DNA of 64,000 nucleotides, from NCBI GenBank assembly GCA_943736015.1, contig OX031069.1:22945235-23009234 (forward strand), read 5' to 3'. Position numbers and translations under genes: made by a program. Source of the stretch: Tridacna crocea (Eukaryota; Mollusca; Bivalvia; Cardiida; Cardiidae). Numbering within the stretch: position 1 is the first letter of the stretch; every line of letters begins with the position of its first letter. Below are positions 51,900 through 62,598 of the stretch, in pieces. Below the pieces are notes generated by a model. That model worked only from the letters and a program-made list of their open reading frames with translations. It was not told where the DNA came from and ran no database searches.

Positions 51900-52605
51900 A
51901 ATGCCACTTTGACGTGCTGTTGACATGACATCAGTCACTTGCATGAATACGTTTCCTGCAACGGAAATCTGTTTATTGCACATGCCTATGTATAAATAGT
52001 TTATCGAAGGAAGATACAATCTGCAAGAACAACTAACAAGCCTTGGTAATGGAAACCGACTCATGTTTTTGGTATCAGCCCATTTTATCCATTTTCTTAC
52101 TATAATATGAAACCGGATTAAAAATAAATACCAGTAAATAGTTGGTAAAAACTCCTTCTTTTAGTTTAAACATATTGCATTTGCAGATTCACTAAAATGT
52201 ACAAGATAATTTACAATTCACTTCAAAATTATGCAAAATGGATAAGATCGAAAGCAGTGTTTATAATGTTCTTCTCCGAGTTGATAGCCTAAAAAAACGA
52301 GAACATGTCATAAATTTAAACTAATACACTATGCAATTAGAGAAAGATAACAGCGATAATTGTTTAGGAATAAGGGAGAAAATATGTTTTGATTGGAAAT
52401 AACATTAAATGAGTTAGACTGAGAAGTACAGGAAGAGAAAGGGAAAAGTAACGGTAATGGAAGAGATAGGGTAAGGTAGATAACGTAAAGGAGTGTTCTA
52501 TTGGGCTACTACACGGTAAAAATATATATATGTATATGACGTCACTTCCTGTTTTTACGTCATTTTCTGTTTTGTACATGTCTACTGCAGCACAAAATCG
52601 AATGT
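51900..52605. other. Intergenic region, nothing recognised
   Basis: Only low-complexity stretches (AGAGAAAGGGAAAAG-type purine runs near 52430-52500 and a short TATA run). No supportable gene. Confidence 0.4.
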
Positions 52606-52610
52606 AGTCG

Positions 52611-52671
52611 TAAAGTGCCGTCTCGGATTAGCCTGCGCAGTCCGCGCAGGCTAATCCGGGACGACACTTTA
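52611..52671. repeat. 61-bp palindrome, AGCCTGCGCAG type
   Basis: TAAAGTG...TCTCGGATTAGCCTGCGCAG pairs with CGCGCAGGCTAATCCGGGAC...CACTTTA, with few mismatches. Diverged relatives occur at 26548-26612 and 27415-27490. Confidence 0.85.
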
Positions 52672-52849
52672 CGCAGATGTCCGAATGCACCTTTTCGCGT
52701 GTTGCACTCCAATTATAATATATTCCATACTAAGCGTCAGTATTCCTGATAATTTTTTATAAAGATAGAAGACAAAATTATCATACTGGAAATCGAATGC
52801 TTAACCTTATAAAGATTTTATAAGTATCGGATCAATTTTATAACGTTAT

Positions 52850-53060
52850 TAATTAATGCTTTTGAAAACATTGTGAAAACCAGTGACAAAAATACGTACA
52901 GATCAGTAAACATTATCACGTCTGCAGAAACAAGTTCTATTTAACAATGATGAGATTTGTCCATGATCCATGAAAGGATAGAAAACATAGTTGGAAAATG
53001 AAGAATAAATTTACTCATTTTCTCAAAATGTTTTCATGAGCGTTCTTTCTGCATGTCGTG
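52850..53060. repeat. Degenerate TTAA hairpin MITE remnants
   Basis: TTTTGAAAACATTGTGAAAACC, then GAAAACATAGTTGGAAAATG and CTCAAAATGTTTTCATGAG. The palindrome is mostly lost. Confidence 0.4.
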
Positions 53061-54160
53061 AAAACACAGACATGTTTTGTGGAGCTTTAAAACACAGTAC
53101 AGAAAATGAAGAAAAAAAAAACAGTTTACGTACCCAAAGGTCTGGTAGAAGACGGGCATCACACGCCACAATATGTAAAATGACTGAATTGACACGGACA
53201 AGTCTGAAACTCTCCAATAACAAGTGGACTGAAAAATAAAGTTTATATAATGAAAACAGTTACGTAAGAGGTTCAATGTAATAAAGAACTTTCCAGAACT
53301 AAGAAGAGATAAACACATCCTTCACTTTCAACCCATCCTTTTTGTTTTCCTGGGAAGCGAATCACGTGTTTGTGCTTTGATATGCTGGATGGAAAATTGT
53401 AGAATTCAGGCTAAATGTTTGGGTTAAATGCCTTTTATGTTCGGAATTTATGCTTAATGATATTTGCGAATGATCTGTGCATCGAACATCAGTGAGCTAA
53501 TGCTTATGTGTAATTTAATGTGGAATTTAATGATACTTTTATCACATTGATGTAAAAAAAATGTCATTCTCTTTGCAACATTTGCGATGACTCTCAAACT
53601 AAAAAAGATATGTCAAAAACTGTTTTCTTCAACTACAACAAAACCCATGTGATTTCCCGGCGTTTTCTCTACAAGCAAGTAACTTGTTTTCAGTTCTAGT
53701 ATAATTTTCAGCATAGATGAATGTGTTGGCTTTTTACTGGTCTAACGTTATTATTTTGATACTTACAACAAATGAATAAACAGAGGTTCGTGATTGGTAA
53801 AAAATATGAAGGCATGTTTATTCAAACGGTCCCTATCTTTCACTCTCATATTTACGCCTTCTTTTTTGTTTTTGATATTTCTTGTTCCCTTCTACGTAAC
53901 CCTCAGGATGGGAAAGTCACAACATGGTGACGAATGTATGTTTTACAGGAAAAAAGTTCTTGTGAAAAAAGGAGAAGGGGGTTAAGGGTTACATAAACGA
54001 ATCCGTTTTGATCTATTTTCAGCTTCATAACAAATGACAAAGCCGAGGTTCTTTTTGTTTAGTAAATCGATCGAGAAAAGGTTAATGCACTCGTTCGTTT
54101 CAGATGCTTGTTTATTTGTTTGTTTGAATGCTTATTCGTTTACTAGTTTTGTGTGTATGT

Positions 54161-54179
54161 GGGGGGGGGGGGGGGGGGG
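54161..54179 (+). repeat. Poly-G tract
   Basis: Nineteen consecutive G, followed by TTGGGGGG. Confidence 0.95.
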
Positions 54180-54204
54180 TTGGGGGGCAATGCAGTTTTT
54201 AATT

Positions 54205-54320
54205 TGTTATTTCAGTTTTATCACGGAGCTTAGACCACCTAACCATGCTTACCAGAGTTTCTGTTTAGTTACCAGTACTTTGTACAACACTGTTTTAGAT
54301 GCACTGGCTGCACGATGGCC
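54205..54320 (-). mobile_element. SINE fragment, reversed
   Basis: TTTCAGTTTTATCACGGAGC and CCATGCTTACCAGAGTTTCTG are the reversed SINE tail and adjoining body. Confidence 0.5.
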
Positions 54321-54488
54321 AAAAGTAAACGATTCGGGAATGAAAATGCAGGCAACTTTTAATCATACCATTTAAAAGTATTAATATCATTTTAAGTTTC
54401 ACTGTTCTCCTGGACAGACTGTCAAATGTCCAGTCGTTGACAAATTTTATCCTAGTTTTTAGATTCCTTTTCCAGACTGCAACTTGCT

Positions 54489-54915
54489 CATTACTACACA
54501 ATTCAGACTTTTAAAGATCCAAGGCAAGGAAGTTTGAAAGCATTGTGTGAAAAGGAGAGAATGCTGGTAACCAACATTTTCTCCTTTTCACACGATGTTT
54601 TCTGCCCTTTCATAAAACGATTCCTTTCCTGAACAATTCGAAAAAACTACCCGCTTACAAAAGGCTTATCAATAACCTCAGCCCTTTACAAAACTAACCA
54701 GTGATTAAACGACCCCGGCTCCAGAAAGGTATTTTGAAAACATCGATGAAAAACTATGACTGCTGATAAATATTATTTCCTCCTTTACCTTCGGTGACAA
54801 TGTTTTCTCTACCGATAAAAGACGAATTCCATCATTTGAATCACAGTAACACGGTCGTTGGCAAATGCTTTCAATTCGGACGACGCTAAAATTTTGTCGC
54901 ATGGTGAAGAGCAAA
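54489..54915 (+). repeat. Two TTAA hairpin MITEs
   Basis: 54489-54640 has the doubly changed stem CATTGTGTGAAAAGG / CCTTTTCACACGATG. 54680-54915 is degenerate, ending GCATGGTGAAGAGCAAA. Confidence 0.6.
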
Positions 54916-55269
54916 CGTTTAGGCATCAATAAAACTGAATGGATATTTTAGTCAAAAGGAAAAGCAAAAATACCATGTCACTACCGTTCTAACTAGTGCT
55001 TAATACTTGACAGAAAGGATCAAGGATCATGTTTCACTTGCAATCTTATATTGATCAATACTGTCCGCAAACAGCATGAAAATCTTCTCCAAAACTTAAC
55101 GCAGACAGAACTTCATCGATTATTTATAAAAACGCCTCTTATTGTTCGATTAAATATTCCCTTTCAGCACAAGAATACACGGATCCGAGAAACAAACAGA
55201 CCGGAAATTAAACGAGTTGGTAAATGTCGTCCGTTACTTCAAACATCAAATAGCTATTTATGTAGTTGA

Positions 55270-55600
55270 AAGGTTTGAACTTCACCATTTAGAATTTTTT
55301 TTTGTCTAAATGACACTAAAACGTAGAGCTATGCAAACATAGATTAGCGTTGGCTAAGGTATCGATTGTTCATATGCATACCCAAATGCCCTATCCAGAC
55401 TCTGTAATGCTGGCTTGATGGATGGACATATTTTGAAGAAAGAACATAAATGAAGAAAACTTTTTTTTGGAATTAGAGCTTTTCTTTTACTTTCTGCATA
55501 ACATTTCCTAAAACTTCTAATTGGTTTCAAGGACGCAATTTAGTCGTAAGCCTAGTTCTGTGTGTTCTAAATTAGTCGCATCACACTGACACCTGCCAAC
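55270..55600. other. Nothing recognised
   Basis: AT-rich single-copy-looking sequence without repeats or exons that I can support. Confidence 0.35.
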
Positions 55601-55712
55601 ATGCAAATTTTTCTAGTATCACATTCAATGACGTTTGAGACAGCAGATGGTGCCACTAAGGACTGGAATGCAGCAAAACTTTACACTGAATGGATGAGTA
55701 AACTACATGTAT
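55601..55712 (+). CDS. Isolated exon-like segment, unknown gene
   Basis: An ATG-led frame reads MQIFLVSHSMTFETADGATK, then DWNAAKLYTEWMSKLH, and meets a consensus donor GTAAGT at 55713. An alternative acceptor TTTTTCTAG exists at 55616. I recognise no family and found no following exon. Confidence 0.25.
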
Positions 55713-55919
55713 GTAAGTTGGATAAACAATCTTGTGAAAGTTTTGCATAGGATGATATGGGCAACCGCAAGTCATAGATCTATATTCCCAATTTATTTTC
55801 ATGTTTCCCTAAATATGACACGGCATGGATATGTGTAATCATTGGTCTGCAACATGCGACAACGGGCTTTAAGACATTTAAAACTGACTAGGTAACAAAC
55901 ACGCGATCTCTAAAAGTTG

Positions 55920-56110
55920 CCGATGACGACCCTGAGGAATTCATACGTTTTAAGAGAACTATTTAGTAGAGGAGAACAAGATGGTAATCAGCATGTTTTC
56001 CCTTTTCCACAATGTTTGTCACCCTTTCAAAAATCAATCCTACCATTTCAGTCATAGGCCTACATGTTTTTTATTTGTCGCCTTCAGATTCCCGCAAAAG
56101 TTTCACGGAT
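55920..56110 (+). repeat. Degenerate TTAA hairpin MITE
   Basis: CCTGAGGAATTC, AGATGGTAATCAGCATG and CCTTTTCCACAATGTTTGT keep the order of the right half. Confidence 0.4.
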
Positions 56111-56261
56111 CATCTGGAAAAAAAATATCAAGTCATTGTGAGCAAACTGATGACTTGACAGAGTTTGTTCGGAAGATTTTACATACAATCAGACTTTATC
56201 AAAAAAAAAAAAATTCGTTAAATCGAAAAAAATCAGCTGCCGTCAACAGCATTATCTCCAG

Positions 56262-57878
56262 CCAGATGGCATTCTACAAATACATATCTATCTAATATGG
56301 ACATTCTAGGTACATAAGCGGACTAATTTTTCAAAACCACAACCGTTACTTTGAATTTCAAACTAAAATAAACGTTTAGTCAATCAAACGCCTACCTGGT
56401 GCGATTCATTCAATTATGATCAGCTATCAGGTAACCTATGCACCGGCTATTTATTAAAACAGTCCCTACAGGCTTATAAGCCCTACTTTTCCCAAGTATC
56501 GGGGAATGGGTGATGCGTCATAGCAGACAGGTCGAATCTTCGAAGCACCGGCAACAGAATATCTGTAGTAAAACCACCCCCCCGCCCCCAATAATTTGAT
56601 CACCAATAAAATGACAGTATCAGTATTTCGCTGAATATTGCTATAGACAATCACCGTGCATATAGAGAATGAAATGATAGAAAAATTCGAGCGATTTAAA
56701 ATAGTTCGAAACAAACGGCAGCAAGAAATGGAGATTTTTCTTCTACTTTTGTTATCAGACTGACAACAAACAATTTCTGACGTCACATTTCATTCCGTGT
56801 GATTTTCTGCTTTATTTTTCTTTCTCCAAAGCTCATAATTCACCACATTGTTGAACAAATTTCCTTCTTTTTCGGTCATTGGTATTAGTAGTTGGGTTAT
56901 TTCTCACTGCATAACCAAACGCAGTAAAAGTAAAATCAGGACAAGCCGATTCTAAAATGATGTTGCCCCCCCCCCCCCCCATCCAATCCAAAATTGCTTC
57001 CTACGGGCCTGGTGATGGATCCATAAAATCCATTTTGTCTAATAATCATGAGGAGGCTTGTCCTCTAACACGCAGAAAATTGACCATCAGCAAAAAGTAT
57101 CGAGTCAGATCAGCCTGCGCGGACTGCGCAGGCTGATCTGACTCGATACATTTTGCAGATGCATTGAACCCCCTTTTCACAGAGTTTTTTTTTTTTCAAC
57201 CCCGGCTCAGCTATTTAAGCCAAATTATTTTATACGTAAACACATGCTCACGGCTGTAGGTAAAATGCACTGAATTTCAGAAAGATTTTTAACCCATAGA
57301 CTTTACTCAACAAGTGGACAGTAAAGGTTTAAGATCAGACACCTTGTTCTGTACAGTCTGATCTTTATATATATTTCTTTTGCACAAGTCCCTGTTTTCG
57401 CCTATGGCGCCAAAATTGTTGAAATGGTGTCAACAAATGTAATTTTTTCGATTAAGGAGGGAGGCAAGGAGATCCCTTCTCTCCCCCCAGCCCTATATCT
57501 CTCTCTTCCCATATCTATACCACTTTTCATTTTCCGTTGTCTGCGCGTGTCATATTCTTCGAAGATTCGACCTGTCTTATATGACGCATCACTCCCCCCA
57601 ATATTGGGAAGATTATAGTCATACGTGATATAAATAAGCAATGGAGAAAATGGCTTTTATCAATACGTTTGGGGAAAAATCAAGCCTGTTTTTGCTCCAG
57701 ATTTCTCTAAAATGCTGATAGCTGAATGAATTGCTCCATGTAGCGTTTTATTTCAAGTAAACGTTTATTTTAGTTTAAAATTCAATTTAACGGTTGTCGC
57801 GTAGAAAAGTAGTCCGGTTCTGTACCACTGATGCCCAAATTAGATGGATGAGTTTTTGTAGAATGCCATCTAGCGAGA
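56262..57878. mobile_element. ~1.6-kb foldback structure with ~300-bp inverted arms
   Basis: 56262-56550 and 57550-57878 are diverged reverse complements. GATGGCATTCTACAAA, AAACTAAAATAAACGTTTA and GACAGGTCGAATCTTCGAAG occur in this order on one arm and reversed on the other. The interior holds a CAGCCTGCGC palindrome (57005-57190). No ORF of transposase size is seen. Confidence 0.65.
57005..57190. repeat. CAGCCTGCGC-type element with perfect 24-bp palindrome
   Basis: Arms 57097-57120 and 57126-57149 are exact complements (GTATCGAGTCAGATCAGCCT...). ATCCATAAAATCCATTT lies upstream and CAGATGCATTGAACCCCC downstream, as in the copy at 20405-20505. Confidence 0.85.
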
Positions 57879-58265
57879 GATATTGTTCCCTTTTTTCGCA
57901 AAAGAGGCGTTAAGACAAATGTTAAAAAGGTTGCCCCCTCCCACCCCAGCCCATATTATAAACCGGCCATTATATTCAACGAATTTATGAAATTCAATTT
58001 TGTAATTTGCTAAATACTCCCCCGTTAAATATTTTGTCACTTAAATCTATTGATTGTATGGTATTTTGCTGGTAATAGATCTAAATCCAATGCACGCGGT
58101 AACGAAAGGTGTATTTTTCGTGTTATCAACCAAACAAAATAGATTTTCTTTCCCTTCCCTCGTTTATGAATAGTGGCTTTCCGTATATTTTCTCAGTCTT
58201 ATTAATAATGCGAAACTTGCAGAAACATTTTAGCAATCCCGTTCTTCGTGGAATTATTCCCTTGT

Positions 58266-58435
58266 TTAACTCTTTACCGACAAAAAAATAGACTGATCCA
58301 AATTGAAAGGATTTGCAGACGACAAATTAAATGTAACTGAAATCATGATTTTTGTTTTGGATGGGGAAGAAAACACTGTGGGAAAGGCTTCTTTCTCGGG
58401 GGTGTTAAAAGTCGGGATTGTGTGGTAAAGAGTTA
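58266..58435 (-). repeat. TTAA hairpin MITE lacking the palindrome
   Basis: Both ends are near-perfect (TTAACTCTTTACC, GTAAAGAGTTAA), but AACACTGTGGGAAAGG joins directly to CTTCTTTCTC. The element is 170 bp. Confidence 0.85.
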
Positions 58436-58479
58436 ATTCTCCTTTTTTTTAAAGACTTATGCTCTGTGAAAAGGGTGCT

Positions 58480-58600
58480 TAATGCATCAGCAGAGAAAAG
58501 GAAAACAGTGCAACTGCAAATAAAAGAAAGTATCGACTCAGGTCAGCCTGAGCCGACACTTTTTTTGTAATTGGCATTTTTTTGCATGACAAAAGACCAG
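58480..58600 (+). repeat. CAGCCTGC-type dispersed repeat
   Basis: AAGTATCGACTCAGGTCAGC followed by CTGAGCCGACACTTTTTTTG: the central palindrome is shortened. Confidence 0.6.
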
Positions 58601-58758
58601 TTTACCTAATGATTTACACGGTCAACCAATAAAATAGATCTCTAATTTTGTGTTGACTTGTTATAATGTATCACGCGGAGAAAACACTAAAACCCCCATA
58701 ATGCCAGAACATGGTTCCTAATATTGGCTGTAGGCCTATATATATGTCTGTTTGCCTC

Positions 58759-59010
58759 TTAACTCGTTACCATACGACAAAAGTTTTAAGGTTCGACCAA
58801 ATTGAAAGCGTCTGCAGACGACAGAGTAACTGCAGACGACAGAGTAAAAGTGACTGAAATTTTGAATTTTTTTTTCTTATGCAGGGTAGAAAACACTGTG
58901 GGAAAAGGAGAAAATGCTGGTTACCAGCATTTTCTCCTTTTCCCACAATGTTTTCTGAAAGCTTCTCTCTCAGGGTCGTCAAAAGTAGGGATTTTGTGGT
59001 AATGGGTTAA
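58759..59010 (-). repeat. TTAA hairpin MITE with internal 18-bp duplication
   Basis: CTGCAGACGACAGAGTAA occurs twice in tandem. Left stem CACTGTGGG faces CCCACAATG, so the base pair is mismatched here. Confidence 0.85.
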
Positions 59011-59014
59011 ATCT

Positions 59015-59300
59015 GGCGGCTGAGCCCGATAGTGCAGGTGGCAGCCTACTGGACTTGAAACAACTCTGGGATCGCTGGTTCAAATACTCACTGCAGAGAA
59101 TTTCTTAACGAGGATTGATAAGAATCACTTCGACAGGATCCGTTCTTGTCTCATCGCTGATCATTGTTTTTACAAACGTTATATGTGGGAAAGCAGCTAG
59201 CGGAGAGAAAAATTGTTTAAAGTACTGGAAAGGAAAATCAAGAATTGGTGCACTGGCCGCCGCGATATAACTGAAATGATATTGAAAACGGCTTCAAACA
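59015..59300 (+). mobile_element. Full SINE copy
   Basis: A tRNA-like head (CCGATAGTGCAGG ... GCTGGTTCAAATACTC) is followed by the body (GAAAGCAGCTAGCGG) and tail (GATATAACTGAAATGATATT). Pol III box resemblance is by eye. Confidence 0.65.
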
Positions 59301-59306
59301 CTACAC

Positions 59307-59334
59307 AATCAATCCATCAATCAATCAATCAATC
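59307..59334 (+). repeat. ATCA microsatellite
   Basis: About seven tetramer units at the 3' tail of the preceding SINE, a common place for such tails. Confidence 0.8.
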
Positions 59335-59512
59335 GCCCCTCTGGAGAGTGGAAGAGGATGGAAACAAGAAAAAATACAGCATGTATATGAAGTTTCTTTT
59401 TTTAACTGTCACAATACCTGCAGGGATCAAGAGAAGAAGAAAAACAAATGATACGTACAACAAAATTTGAGGAGAAAATATCTCTCGAAGAGCTCAAATA
59501 AACATATAGATA

Positions 59513-59530
59513 GGAGAGAGAGAGAGAGAT
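59513..59530 (+). repeat. GA microsatellite
   Basis: Short uninterrupted run of GA dinucleotides. Confidence 0.85.
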
Positions 59531-59856
59531 CCTACATTACACAGCACACACCAAAAAAACACACGATGAGGCGTACGGACGGTTGGACAGACAGATGGTA
59601 TGTGAAATGTTCATACAAAACATAAACACTTTAGCTTACCTGTCAGAAGCTCATTTACCCTCCACTAACCTTAAAGTTCTAATAATACTGATCGATTTTT
59701 CCCTCAAATTCATTCATACATACGACCAGATACGATCAGATTTCTATATCTCCCTTCGCATGGTCGATCTAAACTTTACTATCAATTTTCCACTCTGTTA
59801 GTAATACCCTTAACCCTCTACAATATCCTTAACCCTCTACAAAACAATCCCGTATC

Positions 59857-60290
59857 TAACCCTTTACCGCATGACAAAACTTTAGTCTTGTCCAAACCGA
59901 ACGTATTTGCATAAGACACTTTATATGTGGATCTAATTATTGCATATTATTGATAGAGTAGAAAACATTGGGGGAAAAGGAGAAAATGCTGGTTACCAGC
60001 ATTTTCTCTTTTTCCAACAATGTTTTCAAACACCGGTAACTCAGCCACTAGTATAAAGGACCTGAGAGTGATGGGTCGCTGGTTCGATGCTCGGCTTGGG
60101 CCAATTTCTTTACGAGCGTCGATACTAGTCATTGCGATAGGATTCATTCCTCTCTCACCGCTTACGTTATGTGGGAAAGAAGCCAGTGGTTTAGAAAAAA
60201 TATTGTGCAGAGTGCTGGCAAAAAAATACAGGAAAGCATGGGTGGGCGCATTGAAATAATGTTGAAAATGTTAGACACGTTACAATCAAC
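59857..60290. repeat. TTAA hairpin MITE truncated by a SINE
   Basis: A - MITE copy (59857-60030, CTAACCCTTTACCGCATG, intact hairpin) loses its right end at CAAACACCGG. There a + SINE begins (60033-60290: CGCTGGTTCGATGCTCGG, GAAGCCAGTGG, GAAATAATGTTG). Confidence 0.7.
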
Positions 60291-60484
60291 ACTGAATCCT
60301 TTACAGACAACCCCGTGTCTTAAGGATTTGGGAGGGGGGGTGGGCTTTGAAAACATTGCAGGAAAGGGAGAATTTGGGATTTTGGTGTTTGATATAAAGG
60401 GTTAAATCTTTCATTATAGCTAAAAAAATACAATTGAACGTCAAATTTGTTTTTAAAAAATCGTTACGTAGTATAGAAACTATT

Positions 60485-60693
60485 GTGTACCAAACGAGAA
60501 AATTTTTGGTTTATCCAAATCAAAAGCATTTGCAGACGACAAAATAAAAGTGACTGAAATTTTGAAATTTTTTTTGTGAAGGGTAGAAAACATTGTGGGA
60601 AAAGGAGAAAATGCTGGTTACCAGCATTTTCTCCTTTTCCCACAATGTTTTCTAAAGCCTTTTTTCTCAGGGTTTTCAAAAGTAGGGATTGTG
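60485..60693 (-). repeat. TTAA hairpin MITE
   Basis: Perfect palindrome; outer ends eroded (GTACCAAACGAGAAAATT, GGGATTGTGGG). A degraded relative lies at about 60294-60405. Confidence 0.75.
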
Positions 60694-61304
60694 GGAAATT
60701 TTGGCAATCGCTTGTCACAAGGGTTTCCTCTCTTTTCCCCCACAATTATTTTCAGTATGTAGAATGCTGTAAAATATATGGTATGATATGTCATAGATAG
60801 AATTCTGTTCATGAATAAAGTCAATGTCACGAAGAAAACTGATCTTATATATTCAATACTAATTTCAATAGATAAAATTACATTCGTATAATATATTTAC
60901 TTTTTACCCTTTTCTTGGTTGAAAGTCTGTCGCTTTGTTGTTGTGTTGATTTTTCGAAACAAGCGAAAAAATATAGCTAGCAAAAAATATTTCTAGCAAG
61001 CAATATCTCCTTTTGCCAGAGGTGATCTGCATCTGGAAAAAAAGTATCTGCTTTTGATTAAATATTTATAAGTATTTTTTAAGCGCATTGTTGCAAATTC
61101 ATTATCTTTTTTGGAAAAATATATTAGTAGTGCCCTTTACAGTAAAACTCAGATCGTGTACATGCAAGATCAAACCGCAAGTTCTGGACATATGCAGTCT
61201 GGTTTTGGATCTATACTACTTGCACAGTCATCTGAACTTCGCAGCATTCTACAGTGGTCGGTCGGTCTGTCTATCTGTCTGTTCTCCAGTTGGCCACTTT
61301 ACCA

Positions 61305-61770
61305 AACGATCTAGTGTTTTGAACGATCTTGTAAAAGACAGCGATCGCAAAGAAAAAGACTGTGGGAAAAGGGGAAATGCCAATGACCAGTATTTTTTCC
61401 CTCTTGCTCACTTTTTTTCTTTTTCACTTTCAAAGACAGATCCCATCGTTTGATCCACGTTTAAACTGTCTTCTACAGAGGTTTACAGTTCGAATCTAAA
61501 GCAGTATCATGTTATAAAAGTGTATAAACACAAACATGACTTCTTAATTCATTACCAAAGCACAATATTTAGGCTTGTTCAAATCGAAAGCATTTGCAGA
61601 CGACAAAATAAAAGTGAATGAAAATTTGAAATTTGTTTTCTGAAGGGTAGAAAACATTGTGGGAAAAGGAGAAAATGCTGGTTAACAGCATTTTCTCCTT
61701 TTCCCACCATGTTTTCTAAAAGTTTCTTTTCCAGGGTCGTGAAAAGTAGGGATTGTGTGGTAGTGGGTTA
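61305..61770. repeat. Two TTAA hairpin MITEs
   Basis: 61305-61500 (+) is degenerate. 61543-61770 (-) is complete, TTAATTCATTACCAAAGCAC to GGTAGTGGGTTA. Confidence 0.7.
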
Positions 61771-61910
61771 GATAAATAGTATTTCATTTATATCACGGGA
61801 ACAGGTCGAGTATTTGTGTCTCTTTTTCACCCGTGCTGGGACTTTTAAGTACTTTGCCAAAGAGCACTTTAATCGATTACAAAGCACTATACAGAAATTT
61901 GATATTTTCA

Positions 61911-62265
61911 CAGCACCATTAACGCGAACTGCAGCGACAGCACCACAAACGCGAAACTGCAGCGACAGCACCCTTTAACGCGAACTGCATCGACAGCACC
62001 TTTAACGCGGACTGCAGCGACAGCACCTTTAACGCGGACTGCAGCGACAGCACCATAAACGCGAACTGCAGCGACAGCACCTTTAACGCGGACTGCAGCG
62101 ACAGCACCATAAACGCGAACTGCATCGAAGGCACCATAAACGCGAACTGCAGCGACAGCACCCTTTAACGCGAACTGCATCGAAGGCACCATAAACGCGA
62201 ACTGCAGCGACAGCACCCTTTAACGCGCACTGCATCGAAGGCACCATAAACGCGAACTGCATCAA
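61911..62265 (-). repeat. 27-bp minisatellite, about 13 units
   Basis: Unit CAGCACCATAAACGCGAACT plus GCAGCGA. Variants alternate CATAAACG / CCTTTAACG and GCAGCGA / GCATCGA. Units are 27 or 28 bp, so the long open frames on - (AVAAVRVYG-type repeats) are by-products of a multiple-of-three period. Confidence 0.9.
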
Positions 62266-62267
62266 AG

Positions 62268-62460
62268 GCGCCATATCCAAGCCACTGGCTGCTTTCCAAT
62301 ATAACCATCGTCGAGACAATGGTCAGTGGTGGCAGAGTAATGGATCTTGTCGCAATGACCATCATCAATCCTCGGAAGGAGATTGGCCGAGCCAGGGATC
62401 GAAACCATGACTTCCTCTTCTCACGTCCTGCACGGTACCGACCGAGCTACCGTGGTTCGG
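62268..62460 (-). mobile_element. SINE, reversed
   Basis: AAGCCACTGGCTGCTTTCC, GGAGATTGGCCGAGCC, B-box complement GGGATCGAAACC and ACCGAGCTACCGTGG show body, junction and tRNA-like head in reverse. It abuts the minisatellite. Confidence 0.7.
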
Positions 62461-62598
62461 CGCGATCATGAAGGAAGAATCTTGTAATGACAATATTGAT
62501 ACGAATAGAGAGATTGTAATTCTCTACCTGATATTGGCGCATAAATAACAAACATTGATAAGTGATATTAGATTTATCCACTGTCCTTCTTGTATCTT

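Noticed and set aside
55601-55712. Histidine-phosphatase (RHG motif) start
   Set aside because: The peptide has SHS where the family needs RHG; the resemblance is superficial.
61908-62368. Overlapping - strand frames rich in AVAAVRV / LSLQFAF repeats as a repeat protein
   Set aside because: They arise from the 27-bp minisatellite. 28-bp units shift the frame and several frames are open at once.
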